From Parus major (taxonomy: Eukaryota > Chordata > Aves > Passeriformes > Paridae): DNA of 64,000 nt. Position 1 is the stretch's first letter. Each line of letters starts with the position of its first letter. The notes under the pieces were generated by a model. The model saw only the letters and a list, made by a program, of their open reading frames with translations. It had not been told where the DNA came from and did no database searches. Positions 52,401 to 62,300 of this stretch are shown here, piece after piece. Both the position numbers and the translations under genes were made by a program. The stretch lies in assembly GCF_001522545.3 (NCBI RefSeq), contig NC_031768.1, positions 98,205,781-98,269,780 on the forward strand, written 5' to 3'.

Positions 52401-55400
52401 GATAACATGTATATGTAATATTTCAGATTTTTTGTGTAGCACTGCTTACTCATAAATATTGGAATGGAACCCCCAGAGCCAAAGGGGTCATGACTTTTGC
52501 CACAAACAAGCTTTTCACTTTAGCAGAAGCAAACAAGTTCTGTGGCAGGCAGTTCAACTGAAAATGTCTCTACTTGTGTAAAACATTACTCTTCAATGCA
52601 TTTAATGAGATCTGTTAGAGGCAAAGGTGATGTTGCCCCTTTACAGGTTCAGAATTTGGCCCTCAAAAGCCTTACTTTTTCATACTGTTTCATTCATGCT
52701 AGTCCTTGTTTCATGTGGACTCTTGAGTGAGACACTCCTTCCATTAATATCAGGGTGCGAGTTGTATGTTACATCATTAAAATACTACATTTGAGCTGAA
52801 AACTCAAATAACATCTCTGTTTCTGTGGTTGTTCTGTGGCTTTTTGGGTCTTGTAGAAAGTGAAAATTACAAAGAGAGAAAATATTAAGAAAAAAAAAGA
52901 AAAGGAGTCTGAAGATGAAGAGAATAAAATCAATGACCATTACCTTAAGCAGAAAGATGAGCTCCCTCGTACAAGTAAGCACCTAGAGAAAAAAGAGAAG
53001 AAACAGGCCAGAAAACGAGCCAAGGTTGGTTTGGATAGGTATTTCAATTCTGCTTGCTATTTCTAATGAAAGAAATTCCTTTTGTTTCCTAAGTTTACAT
53101 GAAGGAGGAGAGAACTTAGAATTTCTCCTATTTCAAATGCACAACTGAAAAGACCAATTATACCCATGTGTTTGCTGTTAAGATGTTCTGTTGAATGTTG
53201 CTGTGCAGGAATAATATAATAATATCCAGCAGAATTTGTTGCCTGTCTGAAGTAGTCATACTTTGTATCAGACTGTTTTCCTGTCACTGATTGCAAGAAT
53301 ATTCACAAAACTTTAGAATACAGACACAAGAAAGATCAGGAAAATAGCAAGGGCATCATTAGCTGTATTTTGATGATACTGTGTAACAAGGAGCAGCAGG
53401 AATTATGTCTGAGTGAGGATAAATTCAGTGTTAGTGGAGCTGATCATCTTCTGATCATTAAATCATAGATTGTTCTTCCCCCTCCTGCCTTGTGCATCTA
53501 TGGCATGCAACAAACATTCTCATAAAGAACTGGTAAGAATTGCTAAATATAATTTGTACTTACTTTGTTTTTTACACTCTTGTTTATTATGTATTCAAAT
53601 GTGCAGAGCCAACGCCGGCAGCAAAAACTTCAAGGAAAGGTGTTTCAGTTGACAGATCTCTGCACAACTGAACAGCCAGAGGTAGATGTAGAGTACAACC
53701 AAGAATCAGAGACTGAAATAAGCTCTGAAACTCTTGAAAAGAAGCAAGAAGAGGAATCATCACATGATTGCAAAGATCACTGCTTAACTCAGAAAGACTT
53801 GAGTATACAGGGAAATAGTACAGAGATTCAGAGCAGGCATGAAAATACAGGAAAGCCAGAACAAGAGTGTGAGGAAAATGAGTCTTTCACAGATCTCTCT
53901 ATGGAAGGCTTAGATTCTACTATGAAGTTTGTCAATGGCCTTGACAACCTGTCTTTGAAAGAGGAGGATGATGAAAATGCAGATGAAGAAGAGCTTGCTA
54001 CGGACTTTTCAAAACTCCACCTGAGTGCCAGTGAATCTGATGCAAGTACCTTGGATGGCCTACAGCCTGTTCCTAACAAAACATGTGAAGTATCTACAGA
54101 TGACCCCGAAACAGCATTCTGTACTCTGGCAAACAGGGAAGAGTTGAACCCTGAGGAAGATTCAATCCATCACTGTTTGTATCAATTTACCCGTAATGAA
54201 ACACTTACCGAAACCAATAAACTACTGTGTGATGTGTGTACACAAAGGCATTGTGGACCAAAGAACAACATAAAAAGTATGACAAACTTTTTTAAAAGAA
54301 AACTTTAAATATATCCCTGTCTGCTTCTTGAGTGGGTAAAGGGTGGGGGGATTATCCCTAAAGTAGTATTTGTATAACTTTGTCTACTTTCATTCATAAT
54401 ATTAAAGGGGAATGCTCAGCTTCTCAGTTGTTGTAGTAGATGACATTGTAACAGCTTAGTGAAAATAAATTCCTGCTGTAACGTTTGTTTTGATACAAAA
54501 CTTGTTTTAATCTTTGGTGATTTTTCTTTTCTGCAGGTGAAAAGAAGTATGTTTATACTAATGCCAAAAAGCAGATGCTCATCTCTCTAGCTCCTCCAAT
54601 TTTAACCCTTCACTTAAAAAGGTTTCAGCAGGTAAGTATCAGGCTGATACATGTATATAGCCTCAGGTTGATATGTAAATACATGTACATGTGCATGTAG
54701 TCCTAGCTTAACTTGAAAACATGCTAGTGTTACTTTTATTTTGTATACAACTAGTTTGGTTTTTTTCCCAAAGTTCGGAAGGCATTAGTGTGCAGCATTG
54801 TGTTTTGTGGTCTTTGAGGCATTGAAGTGTGTTTTCCTGAAAGAATATTCCTTGATTAAATGGAAAACACTGTTTTGTGAGCATATTCATAACATATTCC
54901 CTCATTATTCTTACTGTTTACTGTATTAAGCAGAATTTTAGCATTGATGGTTTCCTGCTATTACTGCTGGTCATGGGCTCCTATATTTCAGCAGGTAGAG
55001 GTAAATAGGATCCCTTACTAGTAACAAATAAGTAACAAGTTGGCAGAAGTGGAAAAGAGGATTCTGAGCCTTGTGGGGGACAAGGAAGGATAAAAGGAAA
55101 ACAAAGCAACTTAAGTTTTATTTACAGTCACTGAAGTAAAGTCACTTACCTCTTTATTCCCAAGCTGTAGAAAAATTTTTAACTTGGGGCTTTAGCTTTT
55201 CAAGAGAGAAAGAGGAAAGGAAAGGGAGACAATATTACCTCTTGTAAATTTAAACCTGTTTGGTGTTTTGGTCAATATACTTGAAAAATAAGGGAAGCAA
55301 CTTTGATTAGATGAAAACGAATTTCATATAGAAAATTGAAATGTGTAGCCTGTTCCAAGAGACTGTAATATGAAGAAAATAACATTTATCATCATCTCCT

Positions 55401-57039
55401 TTGTTTTTCCAGTTTGATGCTGGATGATTATTTAAGTGGGAGCACAGTTTGCATCAGTTCAGATGCTCTAAGATCAGATCCTCAGGCATGTTACAGTATC
55501 TGAGAAGCAAGAGTTGTCCTCATAGTTACTGAAGTACATTAAAGCTGATTCTTTTTCCACTTCTGCTACCATTACATTAATGTATGAGTGAGCTGAAGAG
55601 CCATCTTAACTTGTGCTCCAGTGCAGCATGTGGGGGCAAAGAAATAATGCTGGAATACTGGAAATCAGAAATAAAAAAATTCGCTTTTTCCCAGTTTTGT
55701 ATAATATAAAACTAATTTGTATTGTTGAAACTTTAACCTGGAACATTTAGTAACTAAGAATGGTTTTAATATGCTGCATTTTAACATGATGGGGTTTTCC
55801 CTCTACTTTGATTGTTTAAGGCTGGATTTAATCTGCAGAAGGTTAACAGGCATATCAAGTTCCCAGAAGTGATAGACTTGGCTCCTTTCTGTACAGCTAA
55901 ATGTAAAGTAAGTGGGAAAACAATCAGATTCTCCTATGCCATGTTCTAATGTGCTTTCACAACAAAGCTGCATAGCAAAATCTTTGTAGAATGCTTGTCA
56001 AGCCTGCTACTTTGTGTGTTAACTTGTACTTTACTGCTTGCAACTGTAGTCCTGGCATGAATCTCTTGTGATCAGTTTCCATTTAATCAGCAAAAAAAGC
56101 AAAGTTTACATTCTTCAAAACGCAGCACTTGGCTGACATAGCTAAACTTGTGGTTTTCTAGAATGTGGCTGAAGGGAATACAAAGGTCTTGTACTCTCTC
56201 TATGGAGTTGTTGAACACAGCGGAACAATGAGGTCTGGGCACTACACTGCCTATGTTAAAATGAGAGCTATGAACAACCACCTCTCTGATCTTGTCCTTC
56301 GAGGACAATCTCAAGGTAAATCATTAGAAATATTTTACAAATAATTTTTTACAGAATCACAAAATGGTTTGGGTTGGAAGGGGCCTTAAAGATCATGTAA
56401 TTCCAACCTCCTGCCATGGCCAAAAAGTTCTCTGAGATGGGCAATGAAGCTGGTGAAATCCTGTAAGGAGCAGCAGAGGGAGTTGGGAGGGCTTAGCCTG
56501 GAGAAAAGGAGGCTCAGGGGAGATCTTACTTTCCAGAACTGCCTGAAAGGAGGGTGTAGTGAGGTGGGGATCCAGCTCTGCTCCCAGGCAACCAGTGACA
56601 GGAAGAGGAAATGGCCTCAGACTGTGCCAGGGGAGGTTCAGGTTGGACATTAGGAAGCAATGAAGACAAAATGGTGGTTAAGCATTGGAACAGGCTGCCC
56701 AAGGATGTGGTGACATCCCCATCCCTGGAGGTGTTCAGGGAACAGCCAGATGTCGCAGTGCTCTGGTCCAGTTGACAAGGCAGTGATCAGTCAGAGGTTG
56801 GATCTTGGAGGTCTTTTCCAACTCAATGATTCTATGATTCTTAAAGGACAGTAATAGAACTGATTGCTTCAATTCTTTGTTGTAACTTTTACTCCTACAT
56901 TTTTCCTTTCACAGCTTCAGAAACTGAGCCAGTGAAAGGTCAGTGGTTCCACATCAGCGATACCCATGTACAACCTGTCTCTGTGTCCAAAGTGCTGAGC
57001 TCCCAAGCCTATCTTCTGTTCTATGAGAGGCTGCTGTAA
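40497..57039 (+). CDS. USP16: Ubiquitin-specific protease 16, complete, 17 coding exons, 821 aa
   Basis: USP16 removes ubiquitin from histone H2A and acts in mitosis and gene expression (family knowledge). Coding exons: 40497-40557, 42176-42357, 42993-43096, 45293-45396, 47134-47309, 48315-48407, 49044-49174, 49528-49615, 50153-50231, 51104-51195, 51936-51992, 52857-53024, 53607-54276, 54537-54631, 55821-55907, 56162-56315, 56915-57039. All phases match and the total is close to the 823 residues of human. Order of parts: ZnF-UBP (about 21-140), Lys/Glu-rich linker, USP catalytic Cys box at C202 ([10 protein letters not shown]), a long disordered acidic insert (about 390-660), and the His box at H756 ([12 protein letters not shown]). 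The first ATG gives [10 protein letters not shown], matching the known start. Confidence 0.96.
42176..45396 (+). CDS. USP16: USP16 exons 3-5: ZnF-UBP zinc finger
   Basis: Three exons (42176-42357, 42993-43096, 45293-45396) encode residues 21-150. The zinc-ligand pattern is complete: [22 protein letters not shown], then QHALKHY and HCLVLSLD, and WCYQCDNE. This domain recognises the free C-terminal glycine of ubiquitin in the family. The acceptor of the third exon is unusual because a G-rich stretch separates the pyrimidine tract from the AG. Confidence 0.93.
43097..47133 (+). other. USP16: USP16 introns flanking the 45293-45396 exon
   Basis: Two long AT-rich introns with no CR1, no other exon and no RNA gene that I can recognise. 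Their freedom from young CR1 copies contrasts with the LTN1 introns. Confidence 0.6.
47134..47309 (+). CDS. USP16: USP16 exon 6: catalytic cysteine box
   Basis: The exon begins with a Lys/Glu-rich linker ([13 protein letters not shown]) and ends with the USP Cys box [18 protein letters not shown]. The nucleophile is C202 by my count, matching C205 in human. The donor is ATGCAG|GTACAG. Confidence 0.95.
53607..54276 (+). CDS. USP16: USP16 exon 13 of the coding set: long disordered acidic insert
   Basis: This 670-bp exon encodes about 223 residues. It opens with [12 protein letters not shown], then has a Glu/Ser-rich low-complexity stretch with [15 protein letters not shown], and returns to conserved sequence at [13 protein letters not shown], then CLYQFTRNE and [11 protein letters not shown], which carries zinc-knuckle cysteines. 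The middle aligns poorly with what I recall of human USP16, as expected for an insertion between USP subdomains. The preceding exon ends with a weak donor (AAG|GTTGGT). Confidence 0.92.
56162..57039 (+). CDS. USP16: USP16 last two exons: catalytic histidine box and C-terminus
   Basis: Exon 56162-56315 carries [13 protein letters not shown] and [12 protein letters not shown] with H756. Exon 56915-57039 carries [14 protein letters not shown], whose Asp is the likely third catalytic-site residue, and ends [10 protein letters not shown] followed by TAA. The 599-bp intron between them holds two CR1 pieces in opposite orientations. Confidence 0.95.
56352..56427 (-). mobile_element. Short CR1 3' end in USP16 last intron, antisense
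   Basis: ACAGAATCACAAAATGGTTT and GGGGCCTTAAAGATCATG are the reverse complement of a CR1 end. It abuts a second CR1 in the opposite orientation. Confidence 0.9.
56440..56843 (+). mobile_element. CR1 fragment in USP16 last intron, sense
   Basis: GAAGCTGGTGAAATCCTGTA, CCTGGAGAAAAGGAGGCTCA, GGAACAGGCTGCCCAAGGAT and the tail CAATGATTCTATGATTCT identify a CR1 3' part. Confidence 0.93.
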
Positions 57040-57211
57040 CTCATCAGAAGAGCCTTGTGTGTTGCAGCCACCTTCTTTGGAGGTCTGAGAGAAGACTTGC
57101 AAATCATGTTGTTAACATGTTGGAGCTATACAGCAGGAATTCACTTTCTGCATTTTAGACACACTGACAAGTGGTTAACTTATACTTTTTCCAGTGTTTC
57201 CACTACTTTTC

Positions 57212-57217
57212 AATAAA
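57212..57217 (+). terminator. USP16: USP16 poly(A) signal AATAAA
   Basis: AATAAA lies 173 bp after the stop codon and is followed by a T-rich and GT-rich stretch (TTTGTGTTTTTGTTG) at about 57239-57253, as expected for a cleavage site near 57235. Confidence 0.85.
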
Positions 57218-57239
57218 AGTTTTTTCCAAAATTACAGCT

Positions 57240-59160
57240 TTGTGTTTTTGTTGAGTAATTTGGATATTGATATAAATCTTGATCAGCAGCTTTTTCACTT
57301 TAAAGCAACCAGCTCTACTTTTGAACTGTAGTTCACTAGCTTTCATGTGTTCCCATGCGGTTTTTAGACCTGGGTTCCAAGCATAAGAAGCTGTTTCTTC
57401 CTACATGTCTTAAGAGCCAAAACAATTGCAGCCTCAGCTCTCTTTTCACTATCAGTTTATGTCCGATAGAGGAGCTCTCAAGTTGGCAAATGCTCCAGCC
57501 ATTCTCTTGCTGGTGCTTTGGCAAGGCTGAGTGCTCAGCTCGCTCTCACTACAGGCTGTCCTGTGTAGCCTTTCTGCATAGCAAGCTTAAGACCAGTAGT
57601 AGTCCTGCACTGACGTGACTTTGAAGTTCTCCACAAGCTTCATGTTGGCTTTCATGTGAATGAAATCTTGGCTCTGCCAAGCTAGAGCAGCAGCTGCTTA
57701 CATTCAGTGCATTTTTTCACAACAGCTTTACTAAGAAAATGGGCATCTTGTTCTTGCAGCCCTTAGAGCCAGCAGCAGTGGCCCTCATGCAGCTGACTAT
57801 AGCAGTATGCCAATCCTTCTGAAAACTTGCTGAGTTTATTTTTCAGCCTCACCACCAACTGACTATAAAGCCATCATTAGTAGAGCTGTTGTATGGCAGC
57901 CTTATTTAGGCATAAGATAGTTCCAGACTTGATTTAGCCTTCCACTCCCTTCTGGTTGTGAGATAGAGTAGCACTGGCAAGAGTAGTAAAAGGATTAATT
58001 ATTGAAGTGGCTTGGATTTCAAGTACAGTTATCCTTTCAAGCTACTTGGAGACACATAAGCTGTTTACTTCCCAAGATTAATCTTAACAGGGGCCTTCAG
58101 TTGAAAGATTCCAGCACTCTGCATCATGCTGGCTAGTGCTACTCAGCATTTATTTTTAAGGTCATTAGAATGTGATGCAGTTCACTGCTGTCAGGATGCC
58201 CTTTTGAGAGCATGGGGACTTACAAGGGTGAGGTGAGAGATGCATGCATGTAAAAAAATATGAATCATAGAATCAAATTGATTTGTGTGGGTAAGGACCT
58301 TAAAGATCATCCAGTTCCAAACCCCTGCCATGGGCAGGGACACCTCCCACTACACCAGGCTGCTCCAAGTCCTATTCAAGCTGGCCTTGAGCAATTCCAG
58401 GCATGGAGCAGCCAGTTTCTCTGAGCAACCTGTGCTGGGGCCTCACCACCCTCACAGGGGAACATTTCTTCTGTGTGTCAACTCTAAATTTCCCATATTT
58501 CAGTTTGAAGGCATTCCCCCTTGTCCTATTACTATATTCCCTGATGCAGAGTTCCTCTCCAGCTTCCCTGTAGCACCTTCAGATACTAGGAAGTGCTGTG
58601 AGGTCTCCACACAACCATCTCTTCTCCAGGCTGAACAGCCCCAACTTTCTGTGCCCCTCTCTGTAGTGCTCAGTCCCCTTATCCACTTGGTGACTTCTCC
58701 TCTGGACTCAAACAGTTCCCCACCTTTCTTATGTTTGGGGCACACCTGCACACAGTGCTCCAAGTGGGGTCTCAGGAGAGGGGCTACTGTATGCAGGAGA
58801 CCTGCAGCCAACAATTATTTCAACATTTATTTGACTGTTTACACTCAAGTACTGGCCAAGGAGCACAAATAAGAGCACCAAGAGCCACAACAATCGTGGA
58901 TCATGAGCTCTCTGCAGCAGGCTCACAGTCGGCCTCCCTGCAGATTGAGTCTCTTGTGCCCACAACACAAACTGGTATGTGATTTCCTCCTTTAACTCGG
59001 CCCCTGAGAAGTTCTGGCTCCTTCCTCACCAGAAGAGAGCATAAGGCAGCCAGCCAAGGGTCAGCCCATCACACCCACAGTGTCATTCATCCCCTGCACA
59101 TTCACACACTGGGAACAACCATGTCATGCTAGCTCCAAATGAAGTAAGTCAACATTTTAA
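57240..59160. other. Convergent intergenic region between USP16 and CCT8
   Basis: The two genes end about 1.9 kb apart. The only feature seen is the inverted CR1 at 58262-58800. Short open frames at 57.35-57.6 kb match no family I recognise. Confidence 0.7.
58262..58800 (-). mobile_element. CR1 fragment between USP16 and CCT8
   Basis: AATCATAGAATCAAATTGAT is the reverse-complement tail, followed by CCTGCCATGGGCAGGGACAC, CTCTTCTCCAGGCTGAACAG and CACACCTGCACACAGTGCTC. A 195-residue plus-strand frame over it is the antisense of the element, not a gene. Confidence 0.92.
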
Positions 59161-59171
59161 CAGTGAGTACA

Positions 59172-59177
59172 TTTATT
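59172..59177 (-). terminator. CCT8: CCT8 poly(A) signal after the standard last exon
   Basis: AATAAA on the minus strand lies 135 nt after the TGA of the standard last exon, in the context CAATAAATG. Confidence 0.75.
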
Positions 59178-59311
59178 GAGGTGTTTGAAGTTCTGCACTC
59201 CATTGGACACTGTTCATAATTTAAAGCAAATTCAAAACATTGTGACAGGCTCCAACTGGGATATTAAAAAACTCACAAAGTCATGTCACTTAAGAAATAC
59301 AGTTAAATTGT

Positions 59312-62300
59312 TCAATCATTTTGGTCTTCATCCCAGTCTTTCTTTCCTGACGGAGGTTTTGGGCCACCAGCTGGTTTTGCCATAATGATCTTGAAGAGAA
59401 TAGAAAAGTAGAAAAAACTAATGTTAAAATCAGGCTCATAACCTTCTCTACAGCCACATGATGCTGACTGCTAGCATTCACTACATTCATGCAGTTTCCC
59501 TACTCCGAACCCAACCCAGTGAATATCCATCTCATTGAGAGATTAACTTAGTTATTTTTGTTCAGAATGGTAGAGGCTGAGCCCTGATACAGTAAAAAAA
59601 GGTATTTTATGCCAGTTTTGCATGCAAAGTAAGACTTCAGTTAGTCTCAAGAAAGTGAGTGCTCAAATAGGCCAACAGCAGACTAGTTTACAGGGTGCAC
59701 ACTGCATAAAGGAAGATTATCAAAGCTATTTTTCTCATTTATTGTCTCTAAGTATCACACTTTAAAACCATGAAGTCCATTAGTCCTACCATATTAAAGC
59801 TCATTCTCTGCACTGGCTACATAGACAAATAAGGTAAGTCTGAACCTGCACTTACCATCCCTTCCATGAAAATTTGGATTTAGGAGCAGAATCCATTTTC
59901 AAAGGCACAAATATAGGATGTAGCAATCAGCACACAGCAGAAGACAGCAGTGTTATGTGTTCTCAAGGAGCATACAATCTGCCATGTGCTTGTCAATGAA
60001 CTCAAGCATGCACTCACACAGATACCTCTCTGCTAGAGAAACAGAGCTTACTGCACACTAGTTTTCAGGCTCATCTTTCCAGTCATCCTTATCCCAATGT
60101 CCTTGTTGCTTAGGGGCTTTTGGACCGCCTGCTGTTTTTGCCATAATAATCTACAGAAATTTTACATGCAAATTCATTTTTTATGAAGTTTCACAAAATA
60201 ATCAAGATTTTTATCATCAAGACTGTAACCTCTATTTTTCCTAAAAATTGGATTTTCATGTAAAAATATATGAGAGAACGTTTTCTTCTTCTATTAAAGC
60301 TTGTTCCTACAGAAGTTAGGGTAACTCTCAGGATACAAACATCAACTGTCTTCAAAATATCAACAAAATGAAAAAAAATAAAAGAATCCCAAACCCAACA
60401 ATCATTAATAGTATTGCTATAGAAGCAGCCACATTCCAGATTACAAGCTTTTGAACAAATGACTTCCTGGCTTCCAGAAATGAACAAACCACATTCTCAA
60501 GTAGCATTATGTTTATGCCTTGCATTTCCATGAGAGTCCACCTATTTCCATGAGGGTTCTGTCAGGTTTTAATTCAGCACCCAAATGACACATAAGCTTA
60601 CCTGATCAACCCTTAGGACAGTTACTGCTGCATTTGTAGCTAGCTTGATACCCCAGAATTTTCCAAGATAGGTGTCTAACACACCAGCTTCAAACATGTC
60701 CTTCACTGCAGCAGCTTCAGCCTGTCAGATGGGGAAAAAACATTATTCAAAACTTTCTCAGGCTTTCACCTAGCAAGGTGGTATCACTTTTCTAATCACA
60801 TCTTCTCCCTTCAGAAAATCTGCATTCCTAATCCATTTGCAGGAAGTTGGTAATTAGTCAAGACCTACATATTAGGTCCTGACATATTAGCTCTGTATCC
60901 CACTCCACCTCTGACACAAGGCCATTATACTGTACTGAACTGAACTGCTAGATGATAAAAAGAACATTTAAGGATTTCAATTCCAAAAAGTTATTATTCT
61001 AGACTGTGCCTCACAGAGCTTCCAACAATTTAAAATAATCTATAAATACTTCATACTGATAGAAGTACTGTTAAGTATAACCCTGCACTGCAAGGCAACA
61101 AGTAACATGAGAGACTATTTACCTCAATATCAAATCCAACATTTTTCTTCCCCTCCTGATGCACAGCATACAGTTTGGAGATGACCTCATTAGCCTTTAC
61201 TCCAGAGTTTTCTGCCAGTGCTCGAGGAATGGCTTCAAATGCCTCAGCAAACTTCTTGATGGCATATTGGTCAAGCCCAGGACAAGTCTAAAATGAAATT
61301 GAAAACCATGTCAGCACTTCAAAAACTGTAAGATAGGAAGGCATTTCCTCCACACTTGTTATTACACATATATATATGTTGGTATGAAATAATATTTGTA
61401 CTTTTTTGTAAGATGTGCATATGAAGATGAAAAGCCAAGAAGTCTGTTTGCTGTACCTCTCCATAGGATGTGATTTGCTTGGCTAATTCAATCTCTGTCG
61501 CACCACCTCCAGGAACAAGACGTTTATCCTGTGGAAAGACCACACCAAAACACAATGTTTTGCTCAAAGCATCCATTATTTCTTATTTTTTTAAGGATTT
61601 TTCTAGTCTATCAAGAATGCAACAGAATTTTGTTCCACACAGACTTATTAAGAATCCACTTCAGAACAAATATGCATTATAAGGGAAATCTACCAGAATT
61701 TCCTCATTCATTCCAATGTCTTTGAAGAAAAACAGCTTCTTTTGTAAAAATCAAAATAATAATGCAATGGGTTTTGTGGGGGGGATTTTTTGGCTTTTTT
61801 TTAAAAAATTGCAACTCTTGGCTAACTGCAACAGCATTACTAGATTTTCTCATCTTTTCCATTATTTTGGTGGGAAATATCGTACAGAAAACCAATCTAC
61901 TGTACACTAAGTTTAGGTCAACAGGTATTACAAGGTGATGGGAGTTTCAGTTCTGTTTTCTTTCATTTCATTTCATTCCTTCATTTTAAATTAAGCACTT
62001 TGTACATCCTTTGGCAAACCAGAATTTACTTATTAACTCTGGTCTCTTAACCCACAAAGTAATCATCATAAATCTTATAACAAGACAGCTCCTGGAGACA
62101 ATCAAAAATGCACAGCAGTTCTGTACTCAAATCAATGTCCATGCCTTGGTATGTAGAGGAGATTAAGATTCTAACAGTTTTAACAATTTTTGCATACTGT
62201 TTTCCAGTTAAATACAGGAACGTTTTCTTTTGTATAAAAAGAATAAAAATTAAATTATATTTAAGACCACATAAACTGCTCACAAAAAAAAAATCCTCTC

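Noticed and set aside
58285..58872. 195-residue plus-strand open frame
   Set aside because: It lies almost wholly on the antisense strand of a CR1 fragment.
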